From Cupriavidus consociatus (GTDB lineage Bacteria > Pseudomonadota > Gammaproteobacteria > Burkholderiales > Burkholderiaceae): a DNA stretch of 64,000 bases. Location of the stretch: the NCBI RefSeq assembly GCF_017814975.1, contig NZ_JAGIQA010000004.1, positions 62,001 to 126,000 on the forward strand, in the 5' to 3' direction. A program made the translations under genes and the position numbers. The notes under the pieces are model-generated. The model was given only the letters and a program-made list of their open reading frames with translations. It had not been told where the DNA came from and made no database searches. Below are positions 26,564 to 35,872 of this stretch, piece after piece (position 1 is the first letter of the stretch; each line of letters starts with the position of its first letter).

Positions 26564-28294
26564 ATGCAGGCAATCCATGAGTACGACTACATCATCGTCG
26601 GCGCCGGCTCGGCAGGCTGCGTGCTGGCGGCGCGGCTGACCGAGGACGCCGGTGTCTCGGTACTGCTGCTGGAGGCGGGCGGTCCCGACTGGCGCCTGGA
26701 CTGGCGCACGCAGATGCCGGCCGCGCTGGCCTATCCATTGCAGGGCACCACCTACAACTGGGCCTACGTCACCGAGCCCGAGCCGCACATGAACAACCGC
26801 CGCATGACGCAGGGCCGCGGCAAGGGGCTGGGCGGCTCGTCGCTGATCAACGGCATGGTCTACATCCGCGGCAACGCGATGGACTATGACGGCTGGGCGG
26901 AGAACCGATCGCTGGAGAACTGGAGCTACGCCGACTGCCTGCCTTACTTCCGCAAGGCCGAGACCTACGACAAGGGCGCCAACGACTACCACGGCGGTAA
27001 CGGCCCGCTGCATGTGACCACCCCGAAGGCGAACATCAGCCCGCTGTTCGGCGCCTTTATCAAGGCCGGCGAACAGGCTGGCTACGGCAAGACCGACGAC
27101 CTGAACGGCTACAGGCAGGAAGGCTTCGGCCCGATGGACCGCACTACCACCACGGGCGGGCGCCGCTGCAGCACTTCGCTGGCCTACCTCGACCAGGCGA
27201 AGGACCGGCCCAACCTGACCGTGCATACCCGTGCGCTGGCAGACCGCATCCTGTTCTCCGGGCAGCGCGCCATCGGCGTGTCGTACCTCCAGGGCGATCA
27301 TGTGCGCGAGGCCCGCGCGCGCCGCGAAGTGATCGTCAGCAACGGTGCGGTGGCCTCGCCGCAACTGCTGCTGCGCTCCGGCGTGGGCAATGCGGATGAG
27401 CTGCGCGCGTTCGGCATCGATGCCGTCGCGGACCTGAAGGGCGTCGGCGAAAACCTGCAGGACCACCTGGAGATGTACCTGCAATACGAATGCACCAGGC
27501 CAGTCTCGCTGTACCCGGCGCTGAAGTGGTGGAACAAGCCGCCGATCGGCATCGAGTGGTACCTGCGCGGCACCGGCATCGCCGCATCCAATCACTTCGA
27601 GGCCGGCGGCTTTATCCGCAGCAGCGACGAGTTTGCCTGGCCCAACCTGCAGTACCACTTCATCCCGCTGGCGATGAACTACGACGGCAGCAATCCCGTC
27701 CAGTCGCACGGCTTTCAGTGCCATGTGGGCTCGATGCGCTCGCCCAGCACCGGCTTTGTCAAGCTGGCCAGCCGCGACCCGCGCGTGAAGCCACGCCTGC
27801 TGTTCAACTACATGGCGCACGACGTCGACTGGCGCGAGTTCCGCGCGGCGGTACGCCTGACGCGGGAGATCATCGGCCAGCAGGCGATGGACCAGTTCCG
27901 CGGCCGCGAGATCAAGCCCGGCATGATGATCCAGAGCGATGCCGAGATCGACGCCTTCGTGCGCGAGCATGCCGAGACCGCGCTGCACCCGTCCTGCACC
28001 TGCAAGATGGGCGACGCCTCCGACCCGATGGCGGTGGTCGACAACCAGGGCCGCGTGCATGGCCTGTCCGGCCTGCGCGTGATCGATGCCTCGATCATGC
28101 CGAGGATCGTCACCGGAAACCTGAATGCGCCCACGATCATGATGGCCGAGAAGCTGGCCGACGTGATCCGAGGCCGCGCCCCGCTGCAGCGTTCGACGGC
28201 GCCTTACTACAAGGCGGCGCCTGCGCGCATGCAGGCTAGCGCGGAGCGAGCGCAGCCGCCCACCGCGCGCATCCCCATGCCGATGCCTGCCTGA
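26564..28294 (+). CDS. GMC-family FAD oxidoreductase, choline dehydrogenase type
   Basis: The 576-residue protein starts with the FAD-binding [18 protein letters not shown] and has GMC signature [20 protein letters not shown]. BetA-like blocks include [36 protein letters not shown] and the C-terminal active-site region HPSCTCKMG with [20 protein letters not shown]. It probably oxidises choline or a related alcohol to the aldehyde used by the preceding ALDH. The tail beyond residue ~540 is Ala/Pro-rich and not conserved. ATG 26564 has GAGGAG. Its high similarity to BetA is judged by eye. Confidence 0.88.
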   Translation: MQAIHEYDYIIVGAGSAGCVLAARLTEDAGVSVLLLEAGGPDWRLDWRTQMPAALAYPLQGTTYNWAYVTEPEPHMNNRRMTQGRGKGLGGSSLINGMVYIRGNAMDYDGWAENRSLENWSYADCLPYFRKAETYDKGANDYHGGNGPLHVTTPKANISPLFGAFIKAGEQAGYGKTDDLNGYRQEGFGPMDRTTTTGGRRCSTSLAYLDQAKDRPNLTVHTRALADRILFSGQRAIGVSYLQGDHVREARARREVIVSNGAVASPQLLLRSGVGNADELRAFGIDAVADLKGVGENLQDHLEMYLQYECTRPVSLYPALKWWNKPPIGIEWYLRGTGIAASNHFEAGGFIRSSDEFAWPNLQYHFIPLAMNYDGSNPVQSHGFQCHVGSMRSPSTGFVKLASRDPRVKPRLLFNYMAHDVDWREFRAAVRLTREIIGQQAMDQFRGREIKPGMMIQSDAEIDAFVREHAETALHPSCTCKMGDASDPMAVVDNQGRVHGLSGLRVIDASIMPRIVTGNLNAPTIMMAEKLADVIRGRAPLQRSTAPYYKAAPARMQASAERAQPPTARIPMPMPA

Positions 28295-28349
28295 CCCGAG
28301 CGGCGCGGCGCGCGGGCATCCCGCCCGAACCCTGACTGCGGCACATGTG

Positions 28350-28377
28350 CTGCCGGGACCGAGGTCCCGGCGGGCAG
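28350..28377 (+). promoter_or_regulatory. Strong hairpin between the GMC and porin genes
   Basis: GCCGGGACC and GGTCCCGGC (28352-28371) pair perfectly, extended by CTGC/GCAG outside. No U-run follows, so it more likely shapes mRNA stability or partial read-through than full termination. Confidence 0.55.
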
Positions 28378-28468
28378 CGTGCGCCCTGTCGGACGCGCCG
28401 CGCTCGAACACCACCAAAGCCGGCGATCCATAAACAATCCAGACCGGCTGCAAGGAGGAGACACAACC

Positions 28469-29380
28469 ATGCTGCGCAAATGCTTTGCTGCAAGACGGGC
28501 CCCATACAGCGTCCTGTACGGCGCCCTGTATGGCGCCCTGCCCCTGCTGCTGTGCCAGGCGCCGCCCGCGCTGGCGCAGGCTGGCGGCGACACCACGCTG
28601 GCCGTTGCGCCGGTGCCGCAAGTCACTGCCACCGTGCCGCCGGCCGAAACCGCGGCGGCAGCGTCGCCGTGGAGCGCCAACATGACGCTGACCTCGCAAT
28701 ACGTCTCGCGCGGCTTCCGCCAGACCTGGGGCAAGCCCGCGGTGCAGGGCGGCATCGACTACGCCCATCCCAGCGGTTTCTCCGCGGGCACCTGGATGTC
28801 GAGCGTCAGCGACAAGTTCATCGAGGGTGGCACGGTCGAATGGGACCTGTATGCGGGCTATACCGGCACCGTCGGCGACTTCGTCTACGCCGGACAGGTC
28901 TACTACTACCTCTACCCGGGCGCGAAGCTGCAGTACGCGCAGACCCGATACAACTACGGCGAGGCGGTCGCCTCGCTGACTTGGAAGTGGTTCAACGTCA
29001 AGTACTGGCTGACCTATACGCCCGACTACTTCGGGTATAACAGCGCCTCGCTGATGACCGGAAACGACCTGCACAGCCGCGGCTCCGGCTACCTCGACGT
29101 GAACGGCACCTTCGACCTGGGACACGGCGTCACGCTGCTGCTGCACTACGGCCAGGAGCGCGTGCGCAACTTTGCCGCCTATAACTTCCGCGACGTGCGC
29201 GTGGCGCTGTCCAAGGCCTTTGAAGGCGGCTGGACGCTGACCGGCGCCTATACCCGCGGCTGGGGCCGCACCGACGTCTACGACAACTACACCACCGGCG
29301 CGCTGGACTCCTCCGGCAACCCGGCGGTGTCCAACCCGCTGAAAAGCACGTTCCTGGTCTCGCTGACCAAGACGTTCTGA
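28469..29380 (+). CDS. TorF-family putative outer-membrane porin
   Basis: The 303-residue protein has a long signal region ending near APPALAQA. The conserved family start SANMTLTSQYVSRGFRQTWG follows, then VQGGIDYAHPSGFSAGTWMS and alternating amphipathic strands, ending in SLTKTF with the terminal Phe of barrel proteins. Family members (the gcw_chp group) often sit beside amine or amino-acid transport genes. Here it could let the quaternary amine cross the outer membrane. ATG 28469 has AAGGAGGAG upstream. Confidence 0.85.
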   Translation: MLRKCFAARRAPYSVLYGALYGALPLLLCQAPPALAQAGGDTTLAVAPVPQVTATVPPAETAAAASPWSANMTLTSQYVSRGFRQTWGKPAVQGGIDYAHPSGFSAGTWMSSVSDKFIEGGTVEWDLYAGYTGTVGDFVYAGQVYYYLYPGAKLQYAQTRYNYGEAVASLTWKWFNVKYWLTYTPDYFGYNSASLMTGNDLHSRGSGYLDVNGTFDLGHGVTLLLHYGQERVRNFAAYNFRDVRVALSKAFEGGWTLTGAYTRGWGRTDVYDNYTTGALDSSGNPAVSNPLKSTFLVSLTKTF

Positions 29381-29426
29381 CGGCATTCATCAACCGCTGT
29401 ACCACTGCCTTACGAAGCACACCACC

Positions 29427-29729
29427 ATGGCCTCCCTGGGTCTTACCGACGTGACCGGACTTGTCGGCGTTGCCGCCTACGTTGCCGCGCATTTTGCCGT
29501 GCAGGTCCTGCACAAATCCCCGACCGGCCGGCTGGCCGTCGTCCTCAACGTGATCGGGCCGAGCTGCATCCTGGTCTCGCTGGCGGGCGCGTTCAACCTG
29601 GCCTCGTTCCTGACCCAGTGCTTCTGGCTGGGACTGACGCTGTTGGGATGGTGGCGCAACCGGCGGGCCGGGCGGCCGGTAGTGGAAACGCTGGGCGGCC
29701 CGCGTCCAGGGCAGCCAATGCAGCAGTAA
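29427..29729 (+). CDS. Small membrane protein, CBU_0592-like
   Basis: The 100-residue protein has about three hydrophobic segments: VGVAAYVAAHFAVQVL, LAVVLNVIGPSCILVSLAGA, and ASFLTQCFWLGLTLLGWW. The pattern FNLASFLTQCFW matches the small CBU_0592 family of unknown function. It lies 46 bp after the porin gene. The C-terminal tail is hydrophilic. No catalytic motif is visible. Confidence 0.7.
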   Translation: MASLGLTDVTGLVGVAAYVAAHFAVQVLHKSPTGRLAVVLNVIGPSCILVSLAGAFNLASFLTQCFWLGLTLLGWWRNRRAGRPVVETLGGPRPGQPMQQ

Positions 29730-29774
29730 TCAAGGCACGGCCAGTGCCAGATGCAACGCGAAACAAATCTCCCG

Positions 29775-29849
29775 TTGCCTTGGCGCAGGGCCGTTCCCTA
29801 TACTCACCCGAAACACCATTGGTGATGTAATTTACTAATAGTGAATCGA
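29775..29849 (+). promoter_or_regulatory. Promoter and shared operator of the APC permease
   Basis: TTGCCT-N18-TATACT (29775-29804) is a good promoter. The operator block 29821-29849 starts 22 bp after the first base of the -10. Its core ATTTACTAATAGTGAAT (29830-29846) differs at one base from the core upstream of the Rieske gene, and the 29-bp blocks differ at 3 positions. The remaining gap (29850-30071) holds only a possible leader ORF. Confidence 0.72.
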
Positions 29850-29920
29850 CAAGAAACGGGGCGCTGCAACGCCTGATTCAGGGCCGCGCGGCAACCCCGG
29901 GATGACAACAGGAGACAAGG

Positions 29921-29968
29921 ATGAGAAACGCCCCCAGAATTCCCGCCACAGATTCCCGACCGTCGTAA
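29921..29968 (+). CDS. Possible 15-codon leader ORF
   Basis: ATGAGAAACGCC begins a 15-residue peptide (MRNAPRIPATDSRPS) directly behind CAGGAGACAAGG, a better ribosome site than many real genes here. It ends 103 bp before the permease start. It may be a translated leader or chance. No attenuator-like run of identical codons is present. Confidence 0.25.
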   Translation: MRNAPRIPATDSRPS

Positions 29969-30071
29969 CGACCGGCAGGCAGTACCCCAAGTACCTACCC
30001 ACCGCAGACGGCAGACCGTGACGGAGTTCGCGCTCCAGACAAACGGCAACCGGGAAGCAAGGAGACATTTC

Positions 30072-31718
30072 GTGTATTCACAGAAAGACGTGCTATCGAT
30101 CGGCGCGCAGGCGCCGCTCGCCCCTGCGCAGCAACAGACCCAGCCAACCCAATCCCATGAGCTGCAGCGCACGCTGACCTGGAAGGACGCCTTCTGGGTC
30201 ACCAGCGGCGTGCCCGCCGGCGTGCTCTTCACCATCGGCGGCGTGTCCGCCACCATCGGCAACCCGGCCTGGGTGATCTGGATCCTCGCGATCCTGGTTG
30301 GCTTTGCCCAGAGCTTCGTCTACGCCGAGATCTCGGGGCTGTACCCGCACAAATCGGGCGGCGCCTCGATCTACGGCGCGCTCGGCTGGGTGCGCTACAG
30401 CAAGTTCGTCGCGCCGGTCTCGGTGTGGTGCAACTGGGTGGCGTGGTCGCCGATGCTGGCGCTGGGCACGAGCCTGGCCGCTGGCTACATGCTGAGCGCG
30501 CTGTTCCCGGCCGATTCGGTCATCAACACCTGGCAGTTGACACTCGTGGACCTCGGCTTCGTCAGCAAGGGCCTGACGCTGCGGGTGAACTCCACCTTCC
30601 TGCTGGCCACCGCGTTCCTGCTGATCACTTTCAAGCTGCAGCACAGCGGCGCCTCGGCCGCGGCCACGACGCAGCGCATCCTGGGCATTGCCTCGCTGAC
30701 GCCGCTGGTGGTGATCGCGCTGGTGCCGCTGTTCACCGGCGACATGCCCTCGACCAGCTTCCTGCCGCTGCTGCCGCTGACGCACGACACCACCGGCGCC
30801 GCGGTGCTGGGCGGCTGGAACGCGGCCGGCATCAGCACGGCGATGGGCGCGATGTTCCTGGCCTGCTGGTCGACCTTCGGCTTCGAGACCGCGGTCTGCT
30901 ACACCCGCGAGTTCAAGGACCCGCAGAAGGACACCTTCAAGGCGATCTTCTGGTCGGGCGTGCTGTGCCTGTTCATGTTTATCGCGGTGCCGATCGCCTT
31001 CCAGGGTTCGCTCGGCCTGCAAGGCATGCTGGCGCCGGACATTGTCGACGGCTCCGGCGTGGGCGCGGCAATGGCGAAGTTCGTCGGCGGCGGCGCGGTG
31101 GTGTTCAACGTGATCGTGGTGATGCTGGTGCTGGCGATCCTGCTGATCGTGATGACCTCGATGATGGGTTCGTCCCGCACGCTGTACCAGGCCTCGCTCG
31201 ACGGCTGGCTGCCGCGCTACCTCTCGCACGTGAACGAGCACGGCTCCCCGACGCGCGCGATGTGGACGGACCTGCTGTTCAACCTGTTCCTGCTGCTGAT
31301 GTCGAACTACATGGCGGTGCTGTCGATCAGCAACGTCTGCTACATGATCTTCGTGTTCCTGAACCTGCAGGCGGGCTGGATCCACCGCATGGACCGGCCG
31401 GACTGGGCCCGCCCGTACAAATGCAGGAACTGGCTGCTGGCACTGGGCGCGTTCTGCGGCTTCTTCGACCTGGCCTTTGTCGGCGCAGGCGCCAACTTCC
31501 AGGGCGAGAACACGCTGCGCAACGGCCTGATCGCCGCGCTGCTGATCGTGCCGGTCTTCATCTACCGCCACTACATCCAGGACAAGGGCCGCTTCCCGGA
31601 GTCGATGCGCCGCGACATGGAACTGCCGCATGCGCGTGCCGGCAAGCTGCCCTACGTGGCGCTGATCGCAGGCGCGCTGGTGGTGTGGATCGCCGCGCGG
31701 CTGACCGTGATCTCCTGA
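30072..31718 (+). CDS. APC-family amino acid/amine permease
   Basis: The 548-residue transporter has about 12-13 membrane segments. The first begins at DAFWVTSGVPAGVLFTIGGV, then NPAWVIWILAILVGFAQSF and SGLYPHKSGGASIYGA. I prefer the GTG start at 30072 because AAGGAGA lies 8 bp before it; an earlier GTG at 30018 lacks such a site. It carries its own promoter with the shared operator, so it is probably co-induced with the oxygenase operon and takes up the amine substrate. The reductase gene follows 73 bp later. Confidence 0.88.
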   Translation: MYSQKDVLSIGAQAPLAPAQQQTQPTQSHELQRTLTWKDAFWVTSGVPAGVLFTIGGVSATIGNPAWVIWILAILVGFAQSFVYAEISGLYPHKSGGASIYGALGWVRYSKFVAPVSVWCNWVAWSPMLALGTSLAAGYMLSALFPADSVINTWQLTLVDLGFVSKGLTLRVNSTFLLATAFLLITFKLQHSGASAAATTQRILGIASLTPLVVIALVPLFTGDMPSTSFLPLLPLTHDTTGAAVLGGWNAAGISTAMGAMFLACWSTFGFETAVCYTREFKDPQKDTFKAIFWSGVLCLFMFIAVPIAFQGSLGLQGMLAPDIVDGSGVGAAMAKFVGGGAVVFNVIVVMLVLAILLIVMTSMMGSSRTLYQASLDGWLPRYLSHVNEHGSPTRAMWTDLLFNLFLLLMSNYMAVLSISNVCYMIFVFLNLQAGWIHRMDRPDWARPYKCRNWLLALGAFCGFFDLAFVGAGANFQGENTLRNGLIAALLIVPVFIYRHYIQDKGRFPESMRRDMELPHARAGKLPYVALIAGALVVWIAARLTVIS

Positions 31719-31791
31719 TCTGCCGTGACGGGCCGGCGCCATGCCGGCCTGCCTTCACCCCCTGATATTCCCTGTATTCCGAGGTATTGCC

Positions 31792-32745
31792 ATGACTGAC
31801 ACGCTCCGCGTACGCGTCGGCCGCGTCGAGCCGCTTGCCGCCGGCATCAAGCGCTTCACCCTGCAACCCTGCGACGGCGGCGCGCTGCCCGCGTTTTCCA
31901 GCGGCAGCCACGTCGTGGTCCATATGGACAGCGGCCGGCTGCGCAACGCCTACTCGCTCACCAGCGCGCTGGACAACCCCGCTCACTACCAGATCGCGGT
32001 GCGGCTGGAAGAAGCCTCGCGTGGCGGCTCGCGCTACATGCACGAGCAGGTGCGCGAGGGCGACGAACTGCATATCGGCGCGCCGGCCAACCTGTTCGGT
32101 CTGGACCACGGCGCCGGCCGCCATCTGCTGATCGCCGGCGGCATCGGCATCACGCCGTTCATGACGCATATCCAGGCGCTGGCCGCAAGCAACGCGCATT
32201 TCGAGCTGCACTACTGCTTCCGCAACACGCAGTCGGCCGCCTTCCTGGACGTGCTGCCCGCCACGCTTCGGCCGGATCAGCTGCACCTGCATGAGAGCGA
32301 TACCGGCAACCTGCTGGACATCGCTGCGCTGCTCGGCAGGCAACCGGCCGACACCCATGTCTATGTCTGTGGCCCGGCCCCGCTGAACGATGCCGTGGTC
32401 AACGCCGCTCGCGCCGCCGGCTGGGATGCCGGCCGCATTCACTTCGAGCAGTTCCGCAACGAGGTGGACGCCACCGGCGGCGCCTTCGAGGCCGTACTGC
32501 AGAAGAGCGGGCTGACACTACAGGTTGGCGCCGAAGAATCCCTGCTGCGCGCGATCGAGAAGGCCGGCATCAAGGTGGACTGCATGTGCCGCGAGGGCAT
32601 CTGCGGCTCGTGCGAGACCGTGATTTTGGCGGGCGAAGCGGACCACCGTGACCAGTACCTGTCCGATGCGGAGAAGTCAGCGCAGAAGAGCATGATGCTG
32701 TGCGTATCGCGGTGCAAGGGGCAAAGGCTGGTGCTCGATCTCTGA
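31792..32745 (+). CDS. PDR/VanB-type flavin and 2Fe-2S reductase (CntB/YeaX-like)
   Basis: The 317-residue electron-transfer protein has a flavin-binding RNAYSLTS, an NAD-binding IAGGIGITPFMTH, YVCGPAPLNDAVV, and a C-terminal plant-type 2Fe-2S domain with CMCREGICGSC and a fourth Cys in MMLCVSRC. This order (flavin, NAD, ferredoxin) is that of VanB, YeaX and CntB. It is the only reductase in the cluster and so the likely electron donor to the Rieske oxygenase at 23862. In YeaWX-type systems these genes are usually adjacent; here five genes lie between them. Confidence 0.88.
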   Translation: MTDTLRVRVGRVEPLAAGIKRFTLQPCDGGALPAFSSGSHVVVHMDSGRLRNAYSLTSALDNPAHYQIAVRLEEASRGGSRYMHEQVREGDELHIGAPANLFGLDHGAGRHLLIAGGIGITPFMTHIQALAASNAHFELHYCFRNTQSAAFLDVLPATLRPDQLHLHESDTGNLLDIAALLGRQPADTHVYVCGPAPLNDAVVNAARAAGWDAGRIHFEQFRNEVDATGGAFEAVLQKSGLTLQVGAEESLLRAIEKAGIKVDCMCREGICGSCETVILAGEADHRDQYLSDAEKSAQKSMMLCVSRCKGQRLVLDL

Positions 32746-32766
32746 GTTCCCTGCCCCGGACAACAA

Positions 32767-32823
32767 GCAACCATCAGGTTGCATTTCCCGCTCCGGTCTC
32801 CTAACATGCAACCACAGCGTTGC
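32767..32823. promoter_or_regulatory. Two matched operators upstream of the SRPBCC-ArsR pair
   Basis: GCAACC-ATCA-GGTTGC (32767-32782) and GCAACCACAGCGTTGC (32808-32823) are 16-bp dyads of the same pattern, 41 bp apart. The second ends 29 bp before the first gene. They are the probable binding sites of the ArsR-type regulator encoded second in the pair. Confidence 0.75.
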
Positions 32824-32852
32824 ACATCAACGCCTGAACCAGGAGACCGGAC

Positions 32853-33317
32853 ATGCCCACAGAAACCGACCGCATCGAGCGCAGCATCCTGATAGAAGCC
32901 CCCGTCGCGCGTGTCTGGCACGCGCTTGCCGATGCCGATACCTTCGGCAGCTGGTTCGGCGTCAAGTTCGACGGCGCCACCTTCACACCCGGCGGGCGCG
33001 CCGTGGGCAGCATCACCTACCCCGGCTATGAATATCTGAAGTTCGACGTGCAGGTGGAACGCGTGGCGCCGGAAAAGCTGCTGTCCTGGCGCTGGCACCC
33101 CGCGCCCATGGAACGCGGGCGCGACTATTCCGACGAACCGAGCACGCTGGTGGAATTCACGCTGCGCGAAGTCGACGGCGGCACCATGCTGACCGTGGTC
33201 GAGTCGGGCTTCGACCAGATTCCGCCAGAACGCCGCATGGAAGCGTTCCGCATGAACAGCGGCGGCTGGGATCAACAGGTGAAGAATGTCCACAAGCACG
33301 TCACCGGCGCCGCCTGA
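32853..33317 (+). CDS. SRPBCC (AHSA1-like) ligand-binding protein
   Basis: The 154-residue START-like protein contains IERSILIEAPVARVWHALAD at the N-terminus, the pattern of AHSA1/polyketide-cyclase relatives, and the C-terminal NSGGWDQQVKNVHKHV. These proteins bind hydrophobic ligands or, in some stress systems, partner with an ArsR regulator. The 32-bp overlap with the ArsR gene supports joint function. The ligand is unknown. Confidence 0.87.
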   Translation: MPTETDRIERSILIEAPVARVWHALADADTFGSWFGVKFDGATFTPGGRAVGSITYPGYEYLKFDVQVERVAPEKLLSWRWHPAPMERGRDYSDEPSTLVEFTLREVDGGTMLTVVESGFDQIPPERRMEAFRMNSGGWDQQVKNVHKHVTGAA

Positions 33318-33645
33318 AGCGCTGGACCTGCAGCAGTCCGCGGCGGTCTTTGCCGCTTTGGGCGACGAGACCCGGTTGCGGCTGGTGGCGGCGCTGTGCG
33401 CGGGCGGCGCGATGTCGATCGCGCAGCTGACCGCCGGCAGCGCCATGACACGGCAGGCGGTGACCAAGCACCTGCAGGTGCTGTCGCAGGCCGGGCTGGT
33501 GCGCGACAGCAAGACCGGGCGCGAGCGGCTGTGGATGTTCGAGCCGGCGCAGGTCGAGGCCGCGCGGCGCTCGCTGGAGGCGATCGGAAGGCAGTGGGAG
33601 TTTGCGCTGGGCAAGCTGAAGCTGGCGGTGGAAACGAATCACTAG
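33286..33645 (+). CDS. ArsR-family transcriptional regulator
   Basis: This 119-residue winged-helix protein has AAVFAALGDETRLRLVAALC, then MTRQAVTKHLQVLSQAGLVR as the recognition helix region, and SKTGRERLWMFEP as the wing. No metal-binding Cys pair is visible, so it is probably not a metal sensor. It overlaps the SRPBCC gene by 32 bp. The order is reversed compared with many such pairs, where the regulator comes first. The likely targets are the two operators at 32767-32823. Confidence 0.88.
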   Translation: MSTSTSPAPPEALDLQQSAAVFAALGDETRLRLVAALCAGGAMSIAQLTAGSAMTRQAVTKHLQVLSQAGLVRDSKTGRERLWMFEPAQVEAARRSLEAIGRQWEFALGKLKLAVETNH

Positions 33646-33676
33646 CTGGGGACGCACTGCGAGCCGCTGGTTTGCT

Positions 33677-33702
33677 CCCCTTTCCCGCTCGCGGGAGAGG
33701 GG
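33677..33702. repeat. REP-like palindrome, copy 2
   Basis: CCCCTTTCCCGC pairs with GCGGGAGAGGGG (11 of 12) across a TC spacer. It lies in the 286-bp gap between the ArsR gene and the ABC adaptor gene. Confidence 0.7.
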
Positions 33703-33774
33703 CCGAGGGAGAGGGCCGGCGTGTGGCAAGCACGACAGCACTTCATTCGCGTGACGCTCCCGCCCTCTCCCCAA

Positions 33775-33799
33775 CCCTCTCCCGCAAGCGGGGAGGGAG
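33775..33799. repeat. REP-like palindrome, copy 3
   Basis: CCCTCTCCCG and CGGGGAGGGAG flank CAAG, the same loop as copy 1. It lies about 70 bp after copy 2. Nothing else coding is visible in 33646-33931. Confidence 0.7.
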
Positions 33800-33931
33800 C
33801 AGCTGCCAGGCAGAGCGAAGCCGCAGCATGTAATCCCCCGCGCACCCCGCTATACTGGGAAGCCCCCCGCCCACTACCACGGCAACACGCAGGCCCGCGA
33901 TCGCGACAGGCCTGCCGGAGGAAGCGCGCAA

Positions 33932-35149
33932 TTGGCTGACCACGACCTGTCCAGGCTGAAAATCGACCGCAGCGCCACCGCCGCGCCCGGCGTCCGTGTC
34001 CGCCCCCGGCGCAAATGGCTGCGCTATGCGGTCATCGCGCTGATCCTGCTGGCCGTGCTTGGCATCGCGGTCAGGCTCGCCGGACCGAGGTCGGTGCAGA
34101 CCACCACCGTCACATCCGCCTATCCCACGCAGAATTTCACGCTGCTCAACGCCACCGGCTATGTCGTGCCGCAGCGCAAGGCGGCAGTCGCGTCCAAGGC
34201 GCAGGGCCGGCTCGAATGGCTGGGCGTGCTCGAAGGCTCGCGCGTGAAGAAGGACGAAGTCATCGCGCGGCTGGAAAGCAAGGACGTGTCCGCGTCCTTC
34301 GCCCAGGCGCAGGCGCAGGTCAAGGTGGCGCAGGCCAACCTGGCGCTGCAGCAGGCGGAACTGAAGGACGCGGAAGTCAACCTGCGCCGCTCGCAGATCC
34401 TGATCGGGCCGAACGCGATCTCGCGCAACCAGTACGATGCTGACGTCGCGCGCTATAACAAGGCCAGGGCCTCGGTCAGCAGTTCGCAGGCGTCGATCGC
34501 ATCGGCGCAGGCCAATGCGCGCGCGGCCGAGGTGGCGGTGGAACAGACCGTGGTGCGCGCGCCGTTCGACGGCGTGGTGCTGGTCAAGCATGCCAACGTC
34601 GGCGACAACATCACGCCGTTCTCTGCCGCCGCCGACACCAAGGGCGCGATCGTGACCATTGCCGACATGGAGACGCTGGAGGTGGAAGCCGACGTCGCCG
34701 AATCCAATATCGCCAAAATTCGCGCCGGCCAGCCGTGCGAATTGCTGCTCGACGCGTTGCCTGGCGTGCGCCTGGCCGGCCAGGTATCGCGCATCGTGCC
34801 GACGGTGGACCGCTCCAAGGCCACGGTGCTGGTCAAGGTGCGCTTTGTCGACCGCGACGCGCGCGTGCTGCCGGACATGAGCGCCAAGATCGCCTTCCTG
34901 TCGCGCGCCGCCACGGCGCGGGACCGCCAGCCGGTGGTCGCGGTGCAGCGCGCAGCGGTGGTCACGCGCGAGGGCCGGCAGGTGGTCTACATGGTCCGCG
35001 ACGGCAAGGCGCATGAAACCCAGGTCAAGACCGGCGACAAGCTCGGCGAGCTGGTCGCGGTGCAGGGCGTCAAGCCCGGCGACGTGCTGGTGCTGTCGCC
35101 CGGCGACAAGCTCGGCGACGGCGACCGCGTCACGCCTGCCAAGCCTTGA
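33932..35149 (+). CDS. Periplasmic adaptor of a MacA/HlyD-type ABC system
   Basis: The 405-residue protein has a short cytoplasmic start, one membrane helix (YAVIALILLAVLGIAVRLA) and a biotinyl-lipoyl-like segment split around a long coiled coil (GRLEWLGVLEGSRVKKDEVI, later VRAPFDGVVLVKHANVGDNI). A barrel domain follows. It links inner-membrane exporters to outer parts of the envelope. The start appears to be TTG at 33932, since GGAGGAA lies upstream and no nearby ATG fits. It is followed by its ATPase and two permeases, forming one operon. Confidence 0.87.
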   Translation: MADHDLSRLKIDRSATAAPGVRVRPRRKWLRYAVIALILLAVLGIAVRLAGPRSVQTTTVTSAYPTQNFTLLNATGYVVPQRKAAVASKAQGRLEWLGVLEGSRVKKDEVIARLESKDVSASFAQAQAQVKVAQANLALQQAELKDAEVNLRRSQILIGPNAISRNQYDADVARYNKARASVSSSQASIASAQANARAAEVAVEQTVVRAPFDGVVLVKHANVGDNITPFSAAADTKGAIVTIADMETLEVEADVAESNIAKIRAGQPCELLLDALPGVRLAGQVSRIVPTVDRSKATVLVKVRFVDRDARVLPDMSAKIAFLSRAATARDRQPVVAVQRAAVVTREGRQVVYMVRDGKAHETQVKTGDKLGELVAVQGVKPGDVLVLSPGDKLGDGDRVTPAKP

Positions 35150-35173
35150 GTGTGACCACATGAGGATGAGCCC

Positions 35174-35866
<693 letters not shown>

Positions 35867-35872
35867 CCCGTC

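Noticed and set aside
26540..29386. A 948-codon open frame on the minus strand
   Set aside because: It lies opposite the GMC oxidoreductase and TorF porin genes and shows only shadow-like composition.
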